Positions 1 to 6,281 of a DNA stretch of 6,954 nucleotides are shown piece by piece. How positions within the stretch are numbered: the stretch's first letter is position 1; each line of letters opens with the position of its first letter. A model generated the notes under the pieces. That model did no database searches, was not told the origin of the DNA, and saw only the letters and a list, made by a program, of their open reading frames with translations. Origin of the DNA: Methylococcaceae bacterium (GTDB lineage Bacteria; Pseudomonadota; Gammaproteobacteria; Methylococcales; Methylomonadaceae); assembly GCA_013138855.1 (NCBI GenBank), contig WTBX01000006.1:1-6954 (forward strand), written 5' to 3'. Both the position numbers and the translations under genes were made by a program.

Positions 1-28
1 TGAGAGAAAAAATCATAATACTTTTGTG

Positions 29-131
29 GTAAGTGTTCAGTCCCCCTCTTAAAAAAAGAGGGGTTAGGGGAGATTTTATTAAATAAATCCCCCTCAATCC
101 CCCTTTTTCAAAGGGGGAGGTGAATACTTAC
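29..131. repeat. Palindromic intergenic repeat with C/G-run hairpins (MITE/REP-like)
   Basis: This non-coding stretch lies just beyond the stop of the SulP gene. Its ends are an 11-base inverted repeat with one mismatch, gtaagtgttca at 29-39 and tgaatacttac at 121-131. Each half carries its own hairpin: cccctctt (43-50) pairs with aagagggg (56-63), and tccccccttt-type bases at 98-106 pair with 110-118 over a 3-base loop. The two halves are diverged inverted copies of each other, so the whole could fold as one long stem or as two hairpins. There is no open reading frame. It could act as a transcript 3'-end stabiliser or weak terminator for the SulP gene, but neither hairpin is followed by a clear U-run, so I do not call it a terminator. 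Bases 1-28 hold nothing I can identify. Confidence 0.6.
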
Positions 132-157
132 TGTTTTTTCACTCCTTTATGAGCTTT

Positions 158-1819
158 CTAATTCGCGTTAACTTTTCTCTCATCTAAAGTCATCAATCGT
201 GCCGCTAATTGATGATTTGAAAAGGTTTGCAAAGCTTGCCCTACTTCATGACAACATCCACCCTGTGCCGTGTAATCATGACTGAACTCATGAATATATT
301 CCATCACCGTATGGTCAATTAAATAGCCATTGGAAAAATTAAACACAATCGTTTTTCCTGTTTCTAATTCAGACAACGCTTTTCTTAAAGGCAATGAATT
401 TGAAAACAAAGCTGAACCTACTAATTTGATGACAATAGTACGCGAATCAGGCTCTTCAATTGTAAAATGAATTCTAAAGAGATTATCAAACCAAACACCG
501 CGTAACAGATGAATCAGTAATTTAGCAATAATACCAATAGTCACCCCGATTAATAAGTCAGTCGCTAATACGCTAATAATAGTGATGATAAAGACTGCAA
601 ATTGATCCAAACCTATCTCAAATATTTTCTTAAACGCGGTTGGCGATGCTAAATGATAGCCTGTATAAACTAATAATACGGCTAATGAGGCTAAAGGAAT
701 ATTATGAATAAAATGCGGAAATAAAAACACGAAGACTAATAAAATCGAACCGTGAAAAAAATTAGCCCAGCCAGTTTTCGCACCATTTTTAAGATTGGTG
801 GTACTGCGTACAATTTCAGCAATCATCGGTAAACCACCAATAAAACCAGCAAGAATATTACCAAAACCTATCGCAGTTAAATCACGGTTTAAATCTGATT
901 TACGTTTGTAAGGGTCTAATTTATCTACCGCAGTGGTACTCAGCATACTTTCTAAGCTACCCACTAAACAAATACTTATTACCGCGCCCCAAAAATCAAG
1001 GGTTAATATTTTAGAGAAGTCAGGGAAATAAAAGCTGTCTATAAAATTATCGGGAAGTTGAACTAAAAAGTGTGAAGGAATTAAATGTTCATGTTCGACC
1101 ACGGGAGATGTTAAGTGTAAATGCTCGTGCTGCACGCCCAAAATCTGTCCTAAAATCATTCCAAAAAACAACACTACAATAGCCGCAGGCACTTTTTTTA
1201 AAGTCTTTGATTTTATTAACGGCCAGAAAACCATCACAATCAGTCCACTTAAACCAATCAGTGCAATTTCAGGGGTAGGTTTGATTAAACTACTTGGAAT
1301 TTGAGCGATCGTCGAAAAAATATTTCCCGCCTCAGGTGTTACTCCCAACATAACATGCGCTTGTTTTGCCATGATAATAATACCGATGGCTGTCAGCATT
1401 CCATGTACCACCGCAGTAGGGAAAAATGAGCTAAACCGTCCTACTTTATATAAGCCCATGAGTACTTGAAAAATACTCGCAATCACAATCGCAGCTAAGG
1501 TATAGCGATAACCTGCCATCGCATCGCCTTCACCTAAACTTTGAACCGCAGCAAAAACCACGACAATTAAACCTGCCGCAGGGCCATTAATTGTTATATG
1601 AGATCCATTAAATCGTGATACTAAAACCCCGCCAATAATGGCTGTAATAATACCCGCAGAAGGTGGAAAGCCTGAGGCTAAGGCAATCGCTAAACATAAA
1701 GGTAATGCGGTTAAAAATACGGCAAAACCAGCGGGTAAATCACTACGCCAGTTTTCTTTTAAACCCTCTAATCCCATTTTTGGTAAGGGAGGTAATGACT
1801 TGTTATGATGCTTACTCAT
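158..1819 (-). CDS. SulP family inorganic anion transporter with STAS domain
   Basis: This 553-residue inner-membrane protein of the SulP/SLC26 family moves inorganic anions such as sulfate or bicarbonate. Its substrate cannot be read from the sequence. Residues about 28-440 are a series of hydrophobic segments carrying family landmarks: PLCLAIALASGFPP (40-53), NGPAAGL (78-84) and GSLESMLSTTAVDKL (287-301). Residues about 452-553 form a short cytoplasmic STAS domain, with IVFNFSNGYLIDHT (491-504) in the place of the usual strand plus Asp-Ser/Thr loop. The branch with GLKENWRSDLPAGF near the start is, to my knowledge, often found beside carbonic anhydrase, which makes bicarbonate plausible; no carbonic anhydrase is in this window. 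A loop at 231-250 holds six histidines. The start at 1819 has a weak AAGAGA 11 bases upstream. The next Met (residue 15) is preceded by pyrimidines, so the first was kept. It is probably transcribed alone, since a strong terminator lies just upstream. Confidence 0.93.
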   Translation of the reverse strand: MSKHHNKSLPPLPKMGLEGLKENWRSDLPAGFAVFLTALPLCLAIALASGFPPSAGIITAIIGGVLVSRFNGSHITINGPAAGLIVVVFAAVQSLGEGDAMAGYRYTLAAIVIASIFQVLMGLYKVGRFSSFFPTAVVHGMLTAIGIIIMAKQAHVMLGVTPEAGNIFSTIAQIPSSLIKPTPEIALIGLSGLIVMVFWPLIKSKTLKKVPAAIVVLFFGMILGQILGVQHEHLHLTSPVVEHEHLIPSHFLVQLPDNFIDSFYFPDFSKILTLDFWGAVISICLVGSLESMLSTTAVDKLDPYKRKSDLNRDLTAIGFGNILAGFIGGLPMIAEIVRSTTNLKNGAKTGWANFFHGSILLVFVFLFPHFIHNIPLASLAVLLVYTGYHLASPTAFKKIFEIGLDQFAVFIITIISVLATDLLIGVTIGIIAKLLIHLLRGVWFDNLFRIHFTIEEPDSRTIVIKLVGSALFSNSLPLRKALSELETGKTIVFNFSNGYLIDHTVMEYIHEFSHDYTAQGGCCHEVGQALQTFSNHQLAARLMTLDERKVNAN

Positions 1820-1830
1820 ATTCTGTTAGG

Positions 1831-1870
1831 TCTCTTAAACTAAAATAAATGCTGTTTTGTTATTTATACA
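1831..1870 (-). promoter_or_regulatory. Probable promoter/leader region of the SulP gene
   Basis: The SulP gene must be started from the short stretch between the terminator at 1874-1906 and its ATG at 1819. Read on the minus strand, this holds TGTATA, a 17-base spacer and TATTTT, a poor match to sigma-70 boxes, then AAGAGA (1831-1836) as a weak ribosome binding site. The location is argued from context; the exact boxes are uncertain. Confidence 0.25.
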
Positions 1871-1873
1871 GAT

Positions 1874-1906
1874 AAAAAAAAACCGACTGCTTGAGTCGGT
1901 TTTTTT
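1874..1906 (-). terminator. Rho-independent terminator, symmetrical (bidirectional)
   Basis: A perfect GC-centred stem, aaccgact (1881-1888) with agtcggtt (1894-1901) over a 5-base loop, is flanked by nine A (1874-1882) on one side and seven T (1900-1906) on the other. Because both runs are present, it has a U-run when read from either strand. In this all-minus neighbourhood its likely job is to end transcripts arriving from the yqiJK/HD-GYP side before the SulP gene. No plus-strand gene nearby needs it. Confidence 0.9.
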
Positions 1907-1986
1907 GCTATAGCATACGGGAAAAATTTTCAGTTTCCAGCTTTTTTTACCCGATAAAATAATTAAGATTTAGGCGCATGTCTTAA

Positions 1987-2277
1987 CTATGCATTTCTGT
2001 TTAAAGTCATACCATTTGAAGAGCCTACAAAAGATTCCAGCGCGGCGATTACTTGCGGGTCAAACTTACCTTTTTCAGCATCTTCTTTTATCTCAGTTAA
2101 TGCCGCCTGACAATCCCATTTACCACGATAAGGTCGCCAAGCGGTTAGAGCAGAGTAGGCATCGGCAACAATTCGCGCACCAATGGGAATATCCTCACCT
2201 TTTAATTTATCAGGATAACCTGTTCCATCAAAAATTTTGGCTACTATGGTATCTACTTTAAAAACAGGGAAAAGCAT
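1987..2277 (-). pseudogene. Truncated HD-GYP domain protein (C-terminal remnant)
   Basis: A 96-codon reading frame matches the last part of an HD-GYP domain, the family that hydrolyses cyclic di-GMP and usually follows a receiver or sensor domain. Visible are FDGTGYP, LKGEDIPIGARIV, ADAYSALTAWRPYR and, near the end, GKFDPQVIAALE. Everything upstream is missing: the catalytic HD pair, the HHE part of the HHExxDGxGYP motif and any sensor domain. The first 10 or so residues (MLFPVFKVDT) are read from the repeat element at 2248-2394 and are not part of the family. Compared with the usual RIVAVADxxxAL pattern, two residues appear to be lost (ARIVADAYSAL), and the second Asp of that motif is Ser. 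I see no ribosome binding site of note. It cannot be an active phosphodiesterase and is best read as a decayed gene whose 5' end was lost at the repeat; whether the short frame is expressed is unknown. Confidence 0.8.
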
Positions 2278-2394
2278 AATAACGGAAACGCGACTTCTAG
2301 TCGCGCAGTGTGTTCTTTCTATAGTTTGAGTAAGTATGACTCGTGCGCGACTAGAAGTCGCGTTTCCAATTCCCTGAAATTTAAAGTAGATACC
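2248..2394. repeat. MITE-like element with 15-base terminal inverted repeats and nested palindromes
   Basis: This 147-base element has perfect 15-base terminal inverted repeats, ggtatctactttaaa at 2248-2262 and its complement at 2380-2394. A caggga/tccctg pair follows inside (2265-2270 and 2371-2376), and then a perfect 24-base inverted pair at 2284-2307 and 2344-2367 around a 36-base centre. Each 24-base arm is itself a hairpin, cgcgact-tct-agtcgcg. The trinucleotide TAT borders both outer ends (2245-2247, 2395-2397) and may be a target duplication, though three bases could be chance. There is no transposase frame, so it would be a non-autonomous element or a REP-type repeat mobilised by a protein encoded elsewhere. 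It lies in the gap after yqiK and supplies the artificial start of the HD-GYP remnant. Confidence 0.75.
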
Positions 2395-2440
2395 TATTAT
2401 GGCTATTCAGAATTTCTCGTGAAAAGCAGAAGAGCCGCTA

Positions 2441-4483
2441 TTATTTTCCTGCTGATTTAATTAATGCGGCTAGTTTTTGCTTATCTGCTGAACTTCCTTT
2501 CGTCATTAATTGTGTCAAAAAGGCAGATACTGATAAATTTTGAAAATCATCAGCACCAATATTAGCCGCTATTTCTTTAACATCAGCAATCAAATTCTCT
2601 TTACCGTCTATATGATCTTTTAAGGTGGTTTGTAAAAATTCACTCTTATTAATGGTTCCATCTATGGATTTACCAACAGAAAGAGCTTTCATATAACGTT
2701 CAAAGAATTCACCATCGCCACCAACTATCTCAATTTTCGCTTGTTTAACTGATTCGGATAAAACTTGTGCATTAAGATGGGCGACTTCACGACTCGCTTC
2801 AATTGAAGCAAGGGTTTCAGCATGAGCGGTATCAACTTTAAGCCTGAATTCCTCATGTTCACGGGTTTTTTCATCCATACTTGCCATTGCCGCAAATTTT
2901 TCTTTTAAACCATCGGCTTCGGCTTGAAAATGTTGACGTACCGCTTCCGCTTCCGCCTTACCTCTGCGATCTATGGCTTCTGCTTCAGCAACTTTAACCT
3001 TAACATCAATCATGGCTTGTTTTTCTTCCGCTGCTGCGTCAGCATCCTTAACTTTAACCTCAGCTAAACCAATAGCCTCTTCGCCTTGCGCTTTAGCTGC
3101 CATTTTTTCTCGCAACACATTCGCTTCTGCTAAACCTGCGGCTGCCTCTTCTGCTTTAACACCTTCGGCAAGACGAATTTTAGCTTGCGATTGTTTATCC
3201 GCCGCTTCAAATTCAGCTTGCGCTAAAACCAGCATTTCTTTTGCTTTAAACTGCGCACTTTTCTCCGCTGCTTCTGCCGCTTTAATATCTTTAACCAAAC
3301 CTTCTTGAGCTTCGGCTTCGGCATTAATGACTACCGTTTGACGATTACGATCAGCTTCTGAAACTTGACGCAATTCTTTAATTTTCTCTTCTTCTTCGGC
3401 AACATGTTTTTCAACAGAAATACGAGTGCGAATCACCTCGGCGATTTCTTTTTTCTCAACTTCTAAGGCTTTTTCTTTAGCGATGTCTTGTAGAGCGACT
3501 TCTTTTTCTCGCTCAATCACTTCTAGCTGGCGTACTCTTTCAACACGTTCAGTTTCAATCACAACTGCCCGTTCGCGATTTTTCCCTGCAACTTCAATTT
3601 CCCGTTGTTTATTTTCGTTTTCAACCCCTAAGGTTTGTTCGGAAAGAATTTTCGCTTGTTCTTCTTTGGTATATTCTTCGGCTTTAATTTTTGCAGCTTC
3701 TGCTTCCTCACGCGATTGTACCGATTCAATTTCACGTTTTTGACGTGCTTCGGCATCGGCTTGTTGACGCTCTAACTCTAAAATCATTTCTTGAGTTTCT
3801 ACGTCTCTTTTCTTAATTTGCATTTGCTCATCACGTTCAAACTCATTAGTTTTAATATGCTGAATAGCCGTGAGTTCGGTAATTTTGCGAATCCCTTGCG
3901 CATCTAAAATATTATTTCCATCTAATTTAGACATTGGCGTTTGTTCTAAATAATCAATCGCCGCATCTTCTAACACATAACCATTTAAATCTTCACCAAT
4001 CACCGCAATAATTTCATCCCGAAAATGATTACGTTCGCGGTATAAATCTTCAAATTCCATTTGCTTGCCGACCGTTTTTAAGGCTTCGGAAAACTTAGCA
4101 CTAAATAACTCTTCGATAGTAGATTGATCTGAGGCACGTTCACAACCTATCGCTTGGGCAACTTTTAATACATCTTCGCGAGTCTTATTTACCCTAACAA
4201 AAAAGGTTACGATAATATCAGCACGAATATTATCTTTACAGATTAAACCTTCCCCTCCGCGACGGTTGACTTCAATGGTTTTTAACGATATTTCCATTTT
4301 TTCAACACGATGTAAAACAGGAATCACTAAACTTCCTGTAAACGTGACCTTAGGCTCTGCTCGCAATGTGTTAACAATCATGGCGCGTCCCTGATCGACT
4401 TTGCGATACATGGAGGCAAATACAATTAATGCGCCAATGATAATAATTGAAGCAATGACAATAACGGCGATGATAATTTCCAT
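2441..4483 (-). CDS. yqiK: Flotillin-like SPFH protein, YqiK family
   Basis: This 680-residue membrane-anchored scaffold protein belongs to the bacterial flotillin/YqiK family, which is thought to organise membrane microdomains and to respond to envelope stress. Residues 3-24 are one N-terminal hydrophobic helix. Residues about 40-200 form the SPFH (band 7) domain. Residues about 205-575 are an almost unbroken Glu/Ala/Lys-rich coiled coil (for example EEAEAAKIKAEE at 259-270). The tail has the family's KIEIVGGDGEFFERYMKAL segment (583-601) and ends in a helical region. E. coli YqiK is about 550 residues, so this one is longer, the excess lying mostly in the coiled coil. It is the second gene of an operon with yqiJ: only 9 bases separate them, and the ribosome binding site TAAGG (4491-4495) includes the yqiJ stop, so the two are probably translationally coupled. 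Long opposite-strand frames inside it are artefacts of its repetitive Ala/Glu codons. Family assignment is firm; the cellular role is inferred from homologues. Confidence 0.93.
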   Translation of the reverse strand: MEIIIAVIVIASIIIIGALIVFASMYRKVDQGRAMIVNTLRAEPKVTFTGSLVIPVLHRVEKMEISLKTIEVNRRGGEGLICKDNIRADIIVTFFVRVNKTREDVLKVAQAIGCERASDQSTIEELFSAKFSEALKTVGKQMEFEDLYRERNHFRDEIIAVIGEDLNGYVLEDAAIDYLEQTPMSKLDGNNILDAQGIRKITELTAIQHIKTNEFERDEQMQIKKRDVETQEMILELERQQADAEARQKREIESVQSREEAEAAKIKAEEYTKEEQAKILSEQTLGVENENKQREIEVAGKNRERAVVIETERVERVRQLEVIEREKEVALQDIAKEKALEVEKKEIAEVIRTRISVEKHVAEEEEKIKELRQVSEADRNRQTVVINAEAEAQEGLVKDIKAAEAAEKSAQFKAKEMLVLAQAEFEAADKQSQAKIRLAEGVKAEEAAAGLAEANVLREKMAAKAQGEEAIGLAEVKVKDADAAAEEKQAMIDVKVKVAEAEAIDRRGKAEAEAVRQHFQAEADGLKEKFAAMASMDEKTREHEEFRLKVDTAHAETLASIEASREVAHLNAQVLSESVKQAKIEIVGGDGEFFERYMKALSVGKSIDGTINKSEFLQTTLKDHIDGKENLIADVKEIAANIGADDFQNLSVSAFLTQLMTKGSSADKQKLAALIKSAGK

Positions 4484-4490
4484 AATATAT

Positions 4491-4496
4491 CCTTAG
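4491..4496 (-). promoter_or_regulatory. yqiK ribosome binding site overlapping the yqiJ stop codon
   Basis: Read on the minus strand, the yqiJ stop TAA (4495-4493) runs straight into GG, giving CTAAGG seven bases before the yqiK ATG. A ribosome finishing yqiJ therefore sits on the yqiK start region, which supports coupled, near-equal translation of the pair and fixes the yqiK start at 4483. Confidence 0.7.
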
Positions 4497-5110
4497 TCTT
4501 CTTTTAAAATGAAATAGAGATTTTTGTCACTATCATATTCATAGATTAGCGCGGTGTCGCCTTTTTTTAATCTATTAGGCGTATCAGCACGTACTGAAAT
4601 AATTAACCCTGCACCGCCATCTTCTAGTTTGGCTTGTCCAAAAGTTTCATTTACTTTTAAAGAGCTGATGACGCAAGTTTTACTAACCAGTGAAGCGTTG
4701 CTTTTCGCTTCGTGAGTCACAAATAATTTACTTAAAGGGCGCGTAATTTTACCTGTAAAGATTACCGCAATAATAAAACTTACGATTAATACGATACAGC
4801 CTGCAATAAATAAAACAGCTTGTCCTGTTAGATTAAGTAAAGGTAACAGCCAAGTACTAGCAAGTAAGGCTAGCGTCCACGCGAAAAAAAATAAAATACT
4901 GAGAGATAAGGTGATAGGTACGCCAGCGAATCCAAAAGTAGCTAACAAGCCAGAGACTTCTGCGTCTGTATCTAGGTCTAGGTCTATATCAAAAATATCA
5001 ACATCAAATATTCCTAATAGACTAAACAACCAAAATACTAAACAAATACCTAAAGGGACGGTATAGATAACAACTGGGAAAACAATAATTGTATCAAGCA
5101 AACTAACCAT
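4493..5110 (-). CDS. yqiJ: YqiJ-like membrane protein with NfeD/OB-fold C-terminal domain
   Basis: This 205-residue inner-membrane protein resembles E. coli YqiJ (about 209 residues), the usual partner of the YqiK flotillin. Residues about 9-34 form a first hydrophobic helix, and about 62-90 and 95-119 form further membrane segments. Residues about 135-205 are a soluble beta-rich tail of the OB-fold/NfeD type (for example CVISSLKVNETFGQA and GDTALIYEYD). Known NfeD-like proteins sit next to SPFH proteins and are thought to act with them in the same membrane assembly; the close coupling to yqiK fits this. An aspartate-rich stretch at 36-51 (DVDIFDIDLDLDTDAE) lies between the first and second membrane segments. 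The start is supported by GAGGA at 5120-5124, nine bases before the ATG. It is the first gene of its operon, with its own probable promoter in the gap upstream. Confidence 0.88.
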   Translation of the reverse strand: MVSLLDTIIVFPVVIYTVPLGICLVFWLFSLLGIFDVDIFDIDLDLDTDAEVSGLLATFGFAGVPITLSLSILFFFAWTLALLASTWLLPLLNLTGQAVLFIAGCIVLIVSFIIAVIFTGKITRPLSKLFVTHEAKSNASLVSKTCVISSLKVNETFGQAKLEDGGAGLIISVRADTPNRLKKGDTALIYEYDSDKNLYFILKED

Positions 5111-5119
5111 AAGCGTTAT

Positions 5120-5124
5120 TCCTC
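5120..5124 (-). promoter_or_regulatory. Ribosome binding site of yqiJ
   Basis: Read on the minus strand, GAGGA stands nine bases before the ATG at 5110. It is the best purine-rich match in the leader and confirms that start. Confidence 0.65.
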
Positions 5125-5190
5125 ATTGGAAAAGTTGCGATATGAATTTAGAGAGTGTCTGAAAGAAAATATTGAAAACTTCAAGCAAAA

Positions 5191-5240
5191 TAAATACCGC
5201 ATTCTTTTAGTATATCAAGAATTATGATTTTTTGATTCAA
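5191..5240 (-). promoter_or_regulatory. Candidate promoter of the yqiJ-yqiK operon
   Basis: Two overlapping sigma-70-like candidates are visible on the minus strand. One is an extended -10 box, TGATATACT (TG plus a TATACT hexamer, 5209-5217), with a loosely placed TTGAAT 20 bases upstream (5235-5240). The other is TTGATA (5213-5218), 16 bases and TATTTA (5191-5196). Both leave a leader of about 80-100 bases before yqiJ. No operator or stress-sigma motif could be recognised. Confidence 0.35.
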
Positions 5241-5317
5241 ACACTGTTGAGGTTGGTTTTTACTTGAATAAGTAGGTAGCCAAAAGTATCCTAATATTTG
5301 ATTTGATAGGAAAGCTG

Positions 5318-5416
5318 ATAAACCGTTGAAACGGTTGATTTCATTAGCTTACATAGCCCACGGTTTAAACCGTGGGCTATGTAGAAAGCAGAAACTCAAC
5401 CGTTTTAACGGTTTAT
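5318..5416. repeat. Three-palindrome intergenic repeat (MITE/REP-like)
   Basis: This 99-base non-coding element sits between the TauE-like gene and the yqiJ promoter. Its outer arms (5318-5338 and 5396-5416) are 21-base inverted repeats with one mismatch, and each arm is itself nearly palindromic (aaccgtt..aacggtt). The centre is a perfect 34-base palindrome at 5350-5383 with the core cggtttaaaccg at 5361-5372. It can thus fold as one long hairpin or as three short ones. It contains no reading frame. No U-run follows on either strand, so if it ends or protects the transcript of the copper operon it does so as a stable structure and not as a standard terminator. The rest of the 340-base gap (5111-5450) holds the yqiJ leader and promoter; I see nothing else in it. 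Confidence 0.75.
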
Positions 5417-5450
5417 AAAAATGTTAAAAGACTTATGGATTGTTACTTAT

Positions 5451-6275
5451 TTACATTCCCTGCACGTTACTCATCATTTGAGTAAGGTAGTCTGCCACTT
5501 CTGCTAAGAACACAATGAAATAATCTATTTCTTCTTTTAGATAATGTAAAAAAGTGCGATGTTTGAAATGTTCTTCTACATAAAATGATAAGCCCATATA
5601 CACCGTGTTACAGCCCATCACTACCATAATTAACGCAGCGGTTTTTAGCATGAGTCCACGAAATTTGGCACTCAGTTTTCCAAAAAAGACACTGACAAAT
5701 AACATGGTTGGTAATGTGCCAGCACCGAAAGCTAACATTAATGCACCGCCTTCTAAAATCGTAGGTGCGGAAGTTGCTTGAACGGCCATTGCAAAGGTTA
5801 AGGGGCAAGGCATTAAGCCATTTAATAATCCTGCTAGACATGAACCAATTAAAGGCCCTTTAGTATGTATTTGTGCATAACCTTTTCGCCATAACCCCAT
5901 TGGCAATAATTTCATCGAGCCTTGAAAGGGTATCCAGCCTAAAATACCAAAGGCGAGAATAATGACGACTGAGCCGATAAACATTTGCAAGATGCTTTGA
6001 ATTTTTCCAAAGATTCCGCTAGAAACTAATACTACCCCTAAAGAAGCTGCTGCGAAACCTACACAGGTATAAACAAAGATTCTGGAAATTTGATATAAAA
6101 AATAAGGCAGATAACTTTTACCGCCGCCTAATTTCATAAAATAGCCTGAAACTAATGCGCCGCACATCCCCAGACAATGACCGCTCCCTAAAAAACCAGC
6201 GATAAAGGCGAGCGAATAATCAAATCCTGTCGTCGCCATTTGGTGCATACTATGATCCATTGCTGCATGTTCCAT
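5451..6275 (-). CDS. TauE/SafE-like (DsbD_2/UreH-type) membrane protein linked to copper ATPase
   Basis: This 274-residue polytopic inner-membrane protein is of the kind usually annotated 'sulfite exporter TauE/SafE family' and matching the DsbD_2/UreH-like transmembrane domain. About six hydrophobic segments lie between residues 18 and 230. Family landmarks are GSGHCLGMCG (30-39) in the first helix and LLNGLMPCPLTFAM (150-163) after the middle loop, so Cys34, Cys38 and Cys157 sit where DsbD/CcdA-type proteins keep their redox or metal cysteines. The N-terminus MEHAAMDHSMHQM is Met/His-rich, as in copper-binding tails. Relatives are commonly found beside the CcoI/CopA ATPases that serve cytochrome oxidase assembly; the ATPase gene ends only 8 bases upstream. 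I infer a role in copper or thiol handling at the membrane rather than sulfite export. About 45 residues (230-274) extend past the last core helix. The start is fixed by AGGA (6282-6285), which overlaps the ATPase stop. Confidence 0.85.
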   Translation of the reverse strand: MEHAAMDHSMHQMATTGFDYSLAFIAGFLGSGHCLGMCGALVSGYFMKLGGGKSYLPYFLYQISRIFVYTCVGFAAASLGVVLVSSGIFGKIQSILQMFIGSVVIILAFGILGWIPFQGSMKLLPMGLWRKGYAQIHTKGPLIGSCLAGLLNGLMPCPLTFAMAVQATSAPTILEGGALMLAFGAGTLPTMLFVSVFFGKLSAKFRGLMLKTAALIMVVMGCNTVYMGLSFYVEEHFKHRTFLHYLKEEIDYFIVFLAEVADYLTQMMSNVQGM

Positions 6276-6281
6276 GCTGTT

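Noticed and set aside
29..131. Regularly placed C-run and G-run units considered as a CRISPR-like array or G-quadruplex.
   Set aside because: There are only two units, in inverted and not direct order, with no spacers. The G-runs are too few and unevenly spaced on one strand for a confident quadruplex call.
1663..1848. Plus-strand 61-codon frame over the start of the SulP gene.
   Set aside because: No family resemblance and it overlaps a firm gene; also the 62-codon plus frame at 6432-6620 inside the ATPase was set aside for the same reason.
1907..1986. Possible second hairpin between the terminator and the HD-GYP remnant (cggg...cccg around A/T runs).
   Set aside because: The stem is short and mostly A-T with a long loop; it is not strong enough to report as a feature.
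1989..2261. Plus-strand 90-codon frame opposite the HD-GYP remnant.
   Set aside because: The minus-strand reading shows clear HD-GYP motifs; the plus frame shows none and is an antisense shadow.
2410..2424. On the minus strand the bases just past the yqiK stop can be read as FHEKF, resembling the HHEKxDGTGYP motif missing from the HD-GYP remnant on the other side of the repeat.
   Set aside because: Only about five residues match, a stop follows at once, the second His of the motif is absent and no further HD-GYP sequence is seen upstream because yqiK ends there. Chance is the better explanation.
2973..3743. Two plus-strand frames of 111 and 105 codons opposite yqiK.
   Set aside because: They are Ser/Ala-rich mirror images of the coiled-coil codons of yqiK, resemble no protein family and have no credible ribosome binding site.
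5608..5841. Minus-strand 77-codon frame inside the TauE-like gene in another frame.
   Set aside because: It lies wholly within a well-supported membrane protein gene and has no recognisable content.
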